Shown here piece by piece: positions 1-7,846 of a DNA stretch of 45,861 nucleotides. A program made the position numbers and the translations under genes. A model generated the notes under the pieces. It was not told the DNA's origin. It saw nothing but the letters and a program-made list of their open reading frames with translations, and searched no databases. Position 1 is the stretch's first letter. Every line of letters starts with the position of its first letter. Source of the stretch: CAIQPS01 sp963783835 (GTDB taxonomy: Bacteria; Actinomycetota; Thermoleophilia; RBG-16-64-13). The DNA lies in assembly GCA_963783835.1 (NCBI GenBank), contig CAWAOX010000001.1:1-45861 (forward strand), read 5' to 3'.

Positions 1-68
1 GGCAAAGGGACTTGAACCCCCAACCTGCTGATTACAAATCAGCTGCTCTACCATTGAGCTATGCCGGC
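1..68 (-). tRNA. tRNA-Thr (anticodon TGT), 3' end cut by window edge
   Basis: Read on the minus strand, the 5' acceptor arm GCCGGCA starts at 68, followed by a D-arm with GCTC/GAGC and an anticodon stem GCTGA/TCAGC around the loop TTTGTAA. The anticodon is therefore TGT, reading ACA (Thr). The T-arm carries TTCAAGT. The acceptor 3' strand begins TGCC and is cut by the window edge, so the last acceptor bases and the discriminator are missing. All other arms pair, so it looks like a functional gene rather than a remnant. Confidence 0.95.
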
Positions 69-106
69 GCGGATGCGGCCCCCCTCTTCGCGGCGGACCG
101 CCGGTG

Positions 107-112
107 ATTGTA
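107..112 (-). promoter_or_regulatory. Candidate -10 element for the tRNA-Thr transcript
   Basis: TACAAT on the minus strand, about 38 bases upstream of the tRNA 5' end, is a good -10 hexamer in an otherwise very GC-rich gap. No convincing -35 hexamer is visible at 16-18 bp, so this rests on one box only. Confidence 0.3.
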
Positions 113-135
113 TCGCGGCTCCGGCCCCCGTGGCA

Positions 136-168
136 GGCTGCCCGTCTCCCGGATCCCTCCTGGCAGCC
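136..168 (-). terminator. Possible hairpin after the DUF4332 gene
   Basis: An inverted repeat GGCTGCC/GGCAGCC encloses 19 bases and begins a few bases past the DUF4332 stop codon. No U-tract follows. It may be a weak terminator separating this gene from the tRNA. Confidence 0.3.
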
Positions 169-172
169 GCCC

Positions 173-937
173 CTAGTAGGTCACGGCCCTGGGCAGTCCT
201 TTGGCAGTCTCGATCCACGCGGCCACCTGGGCTTCGGTCGGCGTCCTACGGACCAACTGCTTGTCCTCGTTGACGTCATTCATCTTCCTCGTCAGGTTGT
301 CCGCGCGGCGCTGCGCTAGTTCCGGAACGGTGTCCACCCCCGCGGCTTCAAGCAGGTCCGCGTATTGCTCCCCCACGCCCTTGATCCGGAAGAGGTCGGC
401 CTGATTCACCCAGCGCAGGATGAGCTTCTTGCTTATCCCCGTCGCGACGGCGAGGTCCTCGCGGCCCTTGGGGTTGGCACCGGCCTGCAGCAGGTCGCTC
501 GCTGTACGGAGACCCATGCCGGCAAGCGTTTCGGCGTACACCGGACCGATCCCCTCGATATCTATCAAGCCGTTCCGCGGCGTCCACTCCGGTTCTTCGT
601 CGCCGTCGTCGTCAACCACGCCCGCGGCCGCCGATGCCTCACCGCCACCGGCCTCGTCGACCGAACGCTCGTCGCCCGCAGCCTCAAGCCCAGCGTCTGC
701 GGCAACCGGGGCGGCACCGGACTCATCGATGTATGCGTCCGCCCACTCGGTTGACGCATCCTCGCCCACCATGTAGAGTGATACCTCGTCGTCACATGGC
801 ACTGCCAGCCCGTCGAGAACGAGCGCCCGCCGCCGGGCCACCAAGACGTAGGCAGCCGCCGCGCCCGCGGCGAGTGCCGCTACCGCGAGAGGTACACCAA
901 CCCACAGCCCGATCTTGCCCGAATCCGATCTCGCCAT
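173..937 (-). CDS. Membrane-anchored DUF4332 helix-hairpin-helix protein
   Basis: 254-residue protein. The start at 937 is preferred over an ATG further upstream because an AGGGGG ribosome site lies 6-7 bases before it. Residues 10-35 form one hydrophobic helix followed by RRR, suggesting an N-terminal membrane anchor with a cytoplasmic remainder. Residues about 50-120 are acidic, Ala/Gly/Asp-rich and probably unstructured. The C-terminal half has two helix-hairpin-helix motifs (IEGIGPVYAETL near 128 and IKGVGEQYADLL near 185) and matches the DUF4332 family. Such motifs usually bind DNA or RNA without sequence specificity, but the family has no firm function. It lies downstream of the macroglobulin gene, separated from it by a strong hairpin, so co-transcription is uncertain. 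Confidence 0.85.
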   Translation of the reverse strand: MARSDSGKIGLWVGVPLAVAALAAGAAAAYVLVARRRALVLDGLAVPCDDEVSLYMVGEDASTEWADAYIDESGAAPVAADAGLEAAGDERSVDEAGGGEASAAAGVVDDDGDEEPEWTPRNGLIDIEGIGPVYAETLAGMGLRTASDLLQAGANPKGREDLAVATGISKKLILRWVNQADLFRIKGVGEQYADLLEAAGVDTVPELAQRRADNLTRKMNDVNEDKQLVRRTPTEAQVAAWIETAKGLPRAVTY

Positions 938-1115
938 ATCGAGCCCCCTATCGCCTATCGATGAACTTCGCCCACAAGGAAGATGCCCCCGTATCAGACG
1001 GATGGCGCCCATAGTAGTCCCATATTGCTTTGTTCGATAGGGGCACCGCCGGTTCCTGCGCGTCCGCGCCCGCGCGAGCGGGCGGCGGGAGGCCGTGACG
1101 TCCCCTCAAACCGAT

Positions 1116-1149
1116 CGGCGCCGGCCGGACTTTCGTCCGACCGGCGCCG
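1116..1149 (-). terminator. Strong stem-loop after the macroglobulin gene
   Basis: Two 15-base arms (1116-1130 and 1135-1149) pair at 14 of 15 positions around the loop TTTC on the plus strand. It lies 83 bases past the stop codon of the large lipoprotein gene. On the minus strand it is followed by a short T-containing stretch rather than a long U-run. The rest of the 938-1231 gap shows no gene. Confidence 0.65.
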
Positions 1150-1231
1150 TCGCCCCCTCCACACACCCGGTTGGCCCACGCCCACACCTGGCGGATGGTC
1201 ACTCTATCGGCGGCTCCCGCCGCTCAGTGCT

Positions 1232-4200
1232 CTATTGGACTGTCACGGCCTCGCTCAAGGTTTCCCCTCTCCAGTCGGGGATGTAGTACGAGTAGGCGCT
1301 CGAGACGGCGCTCTTGGCCTTCACCGGATACAGCGCTCGGGCCTGGAACGAGAGGCTCACCTTGTCGCCCGGGTCCATATCTTCGATGTAGACGATCACC
1401 TTGCGGCCGGCCACATCGTAGCGCTTGATCTTGCGCTGCTCGAGCAGCTTCGCCAGCGACTCGTCCACGGCCGCGAAGCCGGTCGGCACCGAGATGTCCA
1501 TTACCACCATGCCGGCTTTGATCGGCTCCGGTGGGTTGAAGGTGATGCTCGCCTTGATATCGATGAGGTCGTTCACCGCCACCTGCGCCGTGTTGTAGTC
1601 CACCCTGATGTCGAAGACAGTGGCGACCTTTTCGGCCTCGGGCAGGTTGTACCGGAGCACTCCCTGCACCACCGCCTCGCCTTTGCCCTTGGCGCTCACC
1701 TCGACGCTGACCCCCGCCGGGACCTCTACCAACTGGGTCACATCGAAGTTGTCCGGCGAGATCCTGACGTCTTTGGTCATGCTGCCGGCTTTGAGAGTCA
1801 CCATCATGTCAGTGTCGGTGGCGCTCATCGTCGAGTACTCCGTGAGGGCCTGGAGGGCCACCACGGTGTCCTGGGTGGAGCCAAAGCCGCCCTGGCTGTT
1901 GCGCTGTCCCACCAGCCACTTGGCCGCCCGCGAAGCGTCGACCCGGTCGTCGCTTTCGATAAGAGCCAGCGTGGCGTACCCGGTCGCCTCGATGTCCAAG
2001 CTGGGCATGATGTCCATCGGCGGCATCACGTCCGGCTGAGGTTCCACGGCCGGCGGCACGGCCTGCACTCCGACGCCCTGCTCGTAGGGCCGGGGTTCCC
2101 CGGACCCGTTGCTCCAATGCAGCCCGTTCTCGTCCTCGATGGCCACCTCCATAAGCTTGGTCATGGCCTGGGGTGCCACGCCGCTCTTGGCCAGCTCGAG
2201 AGCGTAGGTCGTGAGCGCCAGCGCATACGAGTCGTCGATGCCGGACACCCGGCCTTCCAGGTACCCGATGGCCCTATCCGCCGCGGCGGTCTCCCCCGCT
2301 TCGAGAAGCGCGATGGCCACGTACGCGGTCAGCGTGTCCTTGCCCTTGACCCCGCCCATCATGTCCTCGTGATGGACGAAGCCCACCTGCTCGAACGAGC
2401 CGTCGCTCTTCTGCTGCGACGTGATCCACGCGGCCGCCTCGGCGAGCACCGCCTGGTCGATGAACGTCAGGTCCTTGGCCTGGGAGAACGTCTTGAGCAC
2501 GAACGCCGTCAGCCACAGGCTCCCGGACTCGTCCTGCTCCCCGAACGCGGAGAAGCTGCCGTCGTTGTGCCGGTACGTGAGCTCCCGCTGGTATCCGGTT
2601 ATCAGAAGACCTTCCGCCTTAGCCTGGATCTCGGGTTTCAACTGCCGGGTTTCTTTGAGGTATTTAAGAATGAAGGTGTCCGGGGCGAACAGGATCATGT
2701 TCTGCTCGCCGCATCCGAATGGCATCTGCAGGAGCTGGTCGAGCCCTTCGATGGTCTGGGCCAGCAGGCTACCGGTGACCGCCACGTACGAGCGGGCCGA
2801 ATCGGGGACCACGCCCAGGCGCGGCAGGACCAGTTGCAGGACCCGGGACGAGCCGGCGGGCACCACCAGGTTCTCGACGGTCTCGCGGGGCACCCCTTCG
2901 GGCTCCACGATCATGCTCTTGTTGACGGCGTCCGCTGCTTCTTTACTGCGGGCGGTCACCTTGAGCAACTGCGTCCCGATGGTCGTCGGGCGGATCTTGA
3001 ACTCGGCACTGCCCACGTCGTTCGGGGCCACGGTGACTAGTATCGACGAGTCGCCCAGCAGGTCGAACCAGGAGCCGGACTCGAGGTCCACCTGGATCTT
3101 CTGCTCGCTGTCGAGGTAGTTGTAGAGAGCGATCTTCACCGGGAACTCCTCGCCCCGGATGGACGAGTAAGGCAGATCGGCCTGCAGGAAGAAGGGCTGG
3201 AACACGCTGAAGGAGCTTTCCGAGATGCCCAGACCCTTCTCGGGCGACACCGCCACGGCGCGCAGGTCCCAGGTGGTGATGGAGTCGGGTGCCTCGATGT
3301 CTAGCTTGGCCTTGCCGCCCTCGTCGGTGAGGGTCTCGTCCCATATCCAGGTCTCGGGGAAGAACTGCCGGACGCGCTGGACATCGGCCAGGTCCCCGGT
3401 CGAATTCTTCTGCGGCCCCGCGGCCCCGGCGGTAGTCGAGGTGGCCGCGGCCGCGGTCGTCATCGGCCCGGCCGCCGGCATCGGCCCCCCGGCCTCCTCG
3501 GCCCTGCCGTCGAACATCATCTGTGGGGAATCGATCTCCTTGCCTTTGGGCACCCTCTTGTTGGAGAGAACTATAAGTCCGGCGTCCTTGAAGGTCTCCT
3601 CGGCGCCGGGGATCATCAGCGGGCCGCCCATCCACTCGGCCTCGTGGAATTCGGCCTGGGGTTGCATGTAGAGAGCCTCGAGTTCGGCGAACACCTGCTC
3701 CAGGTTAAGCCGGTTCTCGGCCAGGATGAACACCGAGCGGTCCACGGCGACCAGGCCTACTTTGGCTCGGCCCTCGGTCTGTACCTTGACCTGCACCTTG
3801 TCACCCGGCCGAGCCTCTTCCTTGCTGAACGACGCCGTCACCGTCTGCGGATACTCACCCTTCACCTCGAAGGGGATGGCGTCCGCGGCGACCTCGCTGT
3901 TCTGCAGGATCTGGTAGACGAGCAGGCGGGCGTTCGGCGCCATAGCCGGCGTGACCTTGAAGACGATGTCTCCGGTGGTGGTGCCGGTGAAGACCACCCG
4001 CCCGCGCGACACCACTTCATAGTAGAAGTTACGGGCCTCGGCCGTAGAGACGATGCCGAACCGCGCGATATCGCCCACCGCCAGCGCCGGACTCCCCTGC
4101 TGCTGGACGTGGATGAAGTTACCCGACGGCGAATAGGCGGAGGTGATCTCCTTCTGGGCGCCGGCGTCACCCGACGACGCGTACACGTTCATCCGCACGG

Positions 4201-5422
4201 CTTTGGCCGGAGGCTCAAGGCGAAGCAGTGCAGTGCCACGGTTGGTCTGGACCGACCTGCTTTCCTGGCCGATCTGCTCCCAGTCGTCGTTCATGTACGT
4301 CACTTCGATGTTGACCCGAGCTTCTACCGGCTCGCCGCTGGGAGTCTCGGTCACAAGGAGCACCCCGAAGGGTAGCGTGGGCTTGAAGGCCGAGCTCTCC
4401 GGGATCAACTGGATGTTCAGCGGCGTAGCGGCGACCGTGAGCAGTTCGGTGGTCTTCTGTTCGTAGCCGGTGGACGTCTCGGCCACGGCGATGTCGAGCC
4501 TCACGTTCCCCAGGCCTCCCGCCTCAGGTACCCCGGCCACGTAGCCCGGCGCCTCGATGCGGAAGTCGCCCCGTCCGTCGATCTTGGCCTCATAGGTCGC
4601 GTACTCTTCCCACTCGCCCACGTAGCGGAAAGCGGTCACTTTGAGTTCACCCTTCACCATGCGCCCAAAACTGTATTGCGCGGCGACGTTCCCGGTGATG
4701 GGCTCGTTGACCAGGAACCACTCCTTCGCCATATCGGCTTTCACTTCGTACTTGGGCAGGACGTACTCCTCCACGCGAACGTCCAACTGGGTGGAAGCCT
4801 CGCCCGCGTTGGCGGTCAGCTTCCAGACCCCCAGGTTGGGCTCGGTCGATAGCGGTAACTCGATGGTGGCCATCCCGTACTCGTCGGTGGTCACCGTCTT
4901 CTTGAAGACCTTGATCGCTTTGGCGTCCTGGATCTCGATGATCGCTTCGCCCGAGACCGGCCTCAGTTCCGAATCGAGGGCGACCAGACGGACGTGAACC
5001 GTCTGCCCCGGCTTGTATATGGGCTTGTCGCTCTCCAAAAAGAGGAGCGTCCCCGGCTGGATCTGGACGGCCGTCGTCTCGGCGAACCCCTCGCCCGTGA
5101 CCTTGACCTGGTATTCACCGGGCGCCACTCGGGGAACAGCGAGAGCCAGCGTCCCCTTGCCATCGATGTCCCCTTGAGCCGACGCGAGCACCGCTTTGTC
5201 CTTACCGATCACGGAGACGGTGACCGCGCTCTTGGCGAGGTCATTGCCATTGAACAGCGTGAACGAAAAGGAGGCGGTCTCCCCCGCTCGTAGCGTATCC
5301 GGCACGAGGGCGACGTAACCGTCGACCGTCTCCGATGCGCGAGGAGGCGATGTACAGGCCAACAGGATCACCGACACCAGCCCCACGACGGCCACCGGAG
5401 CAACGAACTTCCAACCTCTCAT
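1232..5422 (-). CDS. Alpha-2-macroglobulin family lipoprotein with thioester
   Basis: 1396 residues. The signal peptide ends in a lipobox (L20-L21-A22-C23), so the mature protein should be lipid-anchored on the outer face of the membrane. Macroglobulin beta-domains fill residues 30-690. An Ala/Thr/Gly/Pro-rich stretch (about 620-680) sits where the bait region lies in the family. The FPETWIWDE motif (688-696) opens the A2M domain. The thioester motif is intact (PFGCGEQNM, Cys904 and Gln907). The thioester domain follows and has a Pro/Met-rich insert near 1107-1143. A receptor-binding-like domain closes the protein (about 1300-1385). Family members trap or covalently tag proteases and foreign surfaces. 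No pbpC neighbour, which is common for proteobacterial macroglobulins, is present. The start ATG follows a TGGAGGGG site. Confidence 0.95.
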   Translation of the reverse strand: MRGWKFVAPVAVVGLVSVILLACTSPPRASETVDGYVALVPDTLRAGETASFSFTLFNGNDLAKSAVTVSVIGKDKAVLASAQGDIDGKGTLALAVPRVAPGEYQVKVTGEGFAETTAVQIQPGTLLFLESDKPIYKPGQTVHVRLVALDSELRPVSGEAIIEIQDAKAIKVFKKTVTTDEYGMATIELPLSTEPNLGVWKLTANAGEASTQLDVRVEEYVLPKYEVKADMAKEWFLVNEPITGNVAAQYSFGRMVKGELKVTAFRYVGEWEEYATYEAKIDGRGDFRIEAPGYVAGVPEAGGLGNVRLDIAVAETSTGYEQKTTELLTVAATPLNIQLIPESSAFKPTLPFGVLLVTETPSGEPVEARVNIEVTYMNDDWEQIGQESRSVQTNRGTALLRLEPPAKAVRMNVYASSGDAGAQKEITSAYSPSGNFIHVQQQGSPALAVGDIARFGIVSTAEARNFYYEVVSRGRVVFTGTTTGDIVFKVTPAMAPNARLLVYQILQNSEVAADAIPFEVKGEYPQTVTASFSKEEARPGDKVQVKVQTEGRAKVGLVAVDRSVFILAENRLNLEQVFAELEALYMQPQAEFHEAEWMGGPLMIPGAEETFKDAGLIVLSNKRVPKGKEIDSPQMMFDGRAEEAGGPMPAAGPMTTAAAATSTTAGAAGPQKNSTGDLADVQRVRQFFPETWIWDETLTDEGGKAKLDIEAPDSITTWDLRAVAVSPEKGLGISESSFSVFQPFFLQADLPYSSIRGEEFPVKIALYNYLDSEQKIQVDLESGSWFDLLGDSSILVTVAPNDVGSAEFKIRPTTIGTQLLKVTARSKEAADAVNKSMIVEPEGVPRETVENLVVPAGSSRVLQLVLPRLGVVPDSARSYVAVTGSLLAQTIEGLDQLLQMPFGCGEQNMILFAPDTFILKYLKETRQLKPEIQAKAEGLLITGYQRELTYRHNDGSFSAFGEQDESGSLWLTAFVLKTFSQAKDLTFIDQAVLAEAAAWITSQQKSDGSFEQVGFVHHEDMMGGVKGKDTLTAYVAIALLEAGETAAADRAIGYLEGRVSGIDDSYALALTTYALELAKSGVAPQAMTKLMEVAIEDENGLHWSNGSGEPRPYEQGVGVQAVPPAVEPQPDVMPPMDIMPSLDIEATGYATLALIESDDRVDASRAAKWLVGQRNSQGGFGSTQDTVVALQALTEYSTMSATDTDMMVTLKAGSMTKDVRISPDNFDVTQLVEVPAGVSVEVSAKGKGEAVVQGVLRYNLPEAEKVATVFDIRVDYNTAQVAVNDLIDIKASITFNPPEPIKAGMVVMDISVPTGFAAVDESLAKLLEQRKIKRYDVAGRKVIVYIEDMDPGDKVSLSFQARALYPVKAKSAVSSAYSYYIPDWRGETLSEAVTVQ

Positions 5423-5523
5423 GGCACCCCTCCATTCGGTTTGGAACGCCGGTCAGACGCGGGAAGGCGGCGGAGAGTTTCGAAAGGTCTACGCGCGGTG
5501 GATGTTTGGCGAGCAGATGCGGC

Positions 5524-5553
5524 AGAAGAGGCGAAAGCGTGGCGCCTCTTTCT
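5524..5553 (-). terminator. Bidirectional hairpin terminator after sigH
   Basis: Arms AGAAGAGGCG and CGCCTCTTTCT pair over about 10 bp, with one bulged base, around a 9-base loop. T-rich ends lie on both sides. It is 34 bases past the sigH stop codon and separates the long core operon from the macroglobulin gene. The rest of the 5423-5587 gap shows no clear promoter for the macroglobulin gene. Confidence 0.6.
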
Positions 5554-5587
5554 CGAGCGGCCCGGGGGTCCCGCCTGAGCCGCCGGC

Positions 5588-6247
5588 CTAGAGCAGCACC
5601 CGCCGGCTTTCCAGGTGGAGGGTCACCTTCCGCTTGATGCGCTGCAGGGCGTTGTCCACCGTCTTGGTGTCGTGCCCTACGTACGCCGCGATGATCTCGT
5701 ACGAGTTGCCTTCCAGGTAGTACTTGAGCACCTTGGATTCGAGAGGGCTGAGCAGCCGCACAAGGCAGTCCGTCAGGCTGAACACCTCTTCAGAGCTGAT
5801 CACTTGCTGCGCCGGGTCGCTGGTGCGGCCGGCAGGGATGACGTCGGCCAGGGTGCGAGTGTCGTACTCCGAGCTGGCGGGTGTATGGCTGAAGCTCACG
5901 TAGGTGTTGAGAGGAAGGTGCTTCTGCCGGGAGGCCGTCTTGATGGCGGTGATGATCTGCCGGGTGACACATAGCTCGGCGAAACTCCGAAAACTGGTGC
6001 TGCGGCCGGGCTCGAAATCGCGGATCGCCTTATACAGGCCGATATAGCCTTCCTGGATCAAGTCGTCGCCGTCGCCACCGGCCAGGAAGTAGGAGTTGGC
6101 TTTCATGCGCACGAAGTAGTGGTAGCGGCTGAGGATGCGCCTGGTGGCCTCGGGGTCTGCGGTCTTGGCGAAGGCGACGAGTTCCTCGTCGGTCCACTCG
6201 GTAACAGCCTTCTCGGCCGCCTTCCTTGCGAACGCCGCACTTTCCAT
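5588..6247 (-). CDS. sigH: RNA polymerase sigma factor, SigH family
   Basis: 219 residues, the usual length for sigma-H. Region 2 reads DLIQEGYIGLYKAIRDF, followed by SFRSFAELCVTRQIITAIKTA, which is nearly identical to the Bacillus SigH core region. The C-terminal region 4 carries a helix-turn-helix (about 180-206). In Bacillus this factor serves the transition to stationary phase and sporulation. Here it sits at the same operon position, after the NYN nuclease gene, but no sporulation gene is visible, so a general stress or growth-phase role is more cautious. The start ATG follows a GGAGGGGG site. It is the last gene of the long minus-strand operon. Confidence 0.93.
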   Translation of the reverse strand: MESAAFARKAAEKAVTEWTDEELVAFAKTADPEATRRILSRYHYFVRMKANSYFLAGGDGDDLIQEGYIGLYKAIRDFEPGRSTSFRSFAELCVTRQIITAIKTASRQKHLPLNTYVSFSHTPASSEYDTRTLADVIPAGRTSDPAQQVISSEEVFSLTDCLVRLLSPLESKVLKYYLEGNSYEIIAAYVGHDTKTVDNALQRIKRKVTLHLESRRVLL

Positions 6248-6299
6248 GCCACCCCCTCCGGACTAGAGTCGCGGGTCAGGGTCTCGGTCCCGGCTTTTC

Positions 6300-6872
6300 T
6301 TACCCTCTCTCCTCGGGCTTCCCGATCAACGAATCGCGAAGCGCCTTGAGCTTGTCCACCGTATCGGCGTCGACCCTGTCTTCAATCCGATGACTCATTG
6401 TAGTGCAATTCGGAGAAATTGCAATCCTTTTTGTTTCTTCTTGCAAGTCCGACACAAATTGCCGCGAGGAGCACCGAATCACGTTGGGGCGGAAGATGGT
6501 CTTTTGGAGCTGGTAGTCCGACGACACGACGATGACCTTTTCCCCTGCACTTAATGCATAAACCTCCCTCTCGATAATGCTGTCGGCTGAGTGCGAAAAC
6601 GAGCCGAAATAGACCTCCACATTGGCAGTTGCACTCTCCTGCTTTTGCAACAATTGAGCGTGGGAATCGAACACCACAATGGCCCGGTCGGATGTGCGGC
6701 CCATGTAGCTGGCGATCCTATCGAGGAGCCGCTTCCGCGTATCCTCCAGGTCGGGCCCGCCGCCGGCGCCCGGGGCGCTCTGGCTGCCGGCAGTGCCCTT
6801 GCTGGCGCCGAGCTTCTTGTGCCCGATGGACTGGTGCAGCACGTTGTAGCCGTCGATCAGATAGACGGTCAT
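6300..6872 (-). CDS. NYN-domain ribonuclease, YacP/Rae1 family
   Basis: 190 residues. The N-terminus YLIDGYNVLH holds the first conserved Asp of the NYN/PIN-like fold, with further acidic positions in IVVFDSH and VVSSDYQLQ. The Bacillus homologue YacP (Rae1) enters the ribosomal A site and cleaves mRNA during translation; that role is inferred from family and gene order. It overlaps the end of rlmB by 4 bases, implying coupled translation. Residues about 25-45 are a Gly/Ser/Ala-rich insert after the first strand. The 3' half (6400-6650) is noticeably richer in A and T than its neighbours. Confidence 0.88.
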   Translation of the reverse strand: MTVYLIDGYNVLHQSIGHKKLGASKGTAGSQSAPGAGGGPDLEDTRKRLLDRIASYMGRTSDRAIVVFDSHAQLLQKQESATANVEVYFGSFSHSADSIIEREVYALSAGEKVIVVSSDYQLQKTIFRPNVIRCSSRQFVSDLQEETKRIAISPNCTTMSHRIEDRVDADTVDKLKALRDSLIGKPEERG

Positions 6873-7846
6873 GGTGCGGTCTCTCCCGCCGGTGCTGCCC
6901 CCGCCACCTCGGACGCCCGCTGCCGCACCGCTTCATACAGCAGGATCCCCGTCGACACGCTCACGTTCAGCGAGTCGACCTTGCCCTGCAGGGGCAGGCT
7001 CACCATGACGTCGCACAGTGATTCCACCCTCCGCCCCAGGCCCTGGCCCTCGGAACCCACCACGAAGCAGGTGGGATAGCGATAGTCCTGGGCCGTGTAC
7101 GATGTGCCCGCGCCGGCGGCCGCTCCATAAACCCAGAAACCGGCTTCCTTGGCAGCCGCGAGGAAGTCTGCCAGGTTGCGCACCTGAGCGATCGCAGCAT
7201 GCTCCGTCGCCCCCGCGGACGCTTTGACCACAGCGGCCGTCACCTCCACGGCGCGGTGCCGGGGGATGACAATGCCGGCCCCCGCTCCTTCCGCGGTCCG
7301 AATGATGGCGCCCAAGTTGTGCGGGTCCTGCACCTCGTCAAGCGCCACCAGAAGGGTGAACGTCTGGAGGATCGCGCCGGGCTCGACGTACGAGTAAGGG
7401 TCTACGCTCGCGACAATGCCTTGGTGGTCGGGACTGCCGGCCATGGAGGTCATCTGGGTCGAAGAAGCGTGATGGACCTCAGGCCGCGGGCGGGAGGTGT
7501 CTATCACCCATCCCTGAAGTGTCTGCTCCAGTCCGTCGCCCGCATCGCCGGAGATCAGCCACACCGTATGTACGCGCCGGCGGCCGCGCAGCGCCTCGCG
7601 CACGGGGTTGCGGCCGTAGATGAGAGTGACGCCGGATACGGCAGGGACGGACGCGCCGGTCCCCCGGGTCGCGCCGTGTGGGCCGGGGTCGTACGAACCA
7701 GGGCCTTGCTGCCCGGCTCCGTAGCCGCCCGTCGGGTGGACGCCCGCCTTGGGCGGCGTGGATCCTTGCGGCGCGCGGCGCTCTTTCTCCGTGCGCTCGC
7801 CGGGCCGGCGGGGGCGCTTACCTGGTTGGGACGATCTTGAAGCCAT
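6869..7846 (-). CDS. rlmB: 23S rRNA 2'-O-methyltransferase, RlmB/TrmH (SpoU) family
   Basis: 325 residues from the ATG at 7846, which overlaps the end of cysS by 29 bases. The first 70 residues are basic and Gly/Pro-rich, probably disordered. They are followed by a substrate-binding domain beginning LIYGRNPVREAL and a SPOUT methyltransferase domain. The three SpoU motifs are present: VALDEVQDPHNLGAIIRTA, FVVGSEGQGLGRR, and LPLQGKVDSLNVSVSTGILLYE (shown in part). RlmB methylates the ribose of a guanosine in the 23S rRNA peptidyl-transferase region. The enzyme uses S-adenosylmethionine bound in the knotted C-terminal domain. The exact start is not certain because the Shine-Dalgarno match is weak. 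Confidence 0.9.
   Translation of the reverse strand: MASRSSQPGKRPRRPGERTEKERRAPQGSTPPKAGVHPTGGYGAGQQGPGSYDPGPHGATRGTGASVPAVSGVTLIYGRNPVREALRGRRRVHTVWLISGDAGDGLEQTLQGWVIDTSRPRPEVHHASSTQMTSMAGSPDHQGIVASVDPYSYVEPGAILQTFTLLVALDEVQDPHNLGAIIRTAEGAGAGIVIPRHRAVEVTAAVVKASAGATEHAAIAQVRNLADFLAAAKEAGFWVYGAAAGAGTSYTAQDYRYPTCFVVGSEGQGLGRRVESLCDVMVSLPLQGKVDSLNVSVSTGILLYEAVRQRASEVAGAAPAGETAP

Noticed and set aside
983..3040. 685-codon open frame on the plus strand across the macroglobulin gene
   Set aside because: It is antisense to a protein with clear domains, is Arg/His/Gly-rich without any recognisable motif, and arises from GC-rich codon bias.
5588..6247. Evidence for sporulation from SigH
   Set aside because: SigH homologues occur in non-sporulating bacteria, and no sporulation gene is present in the window.
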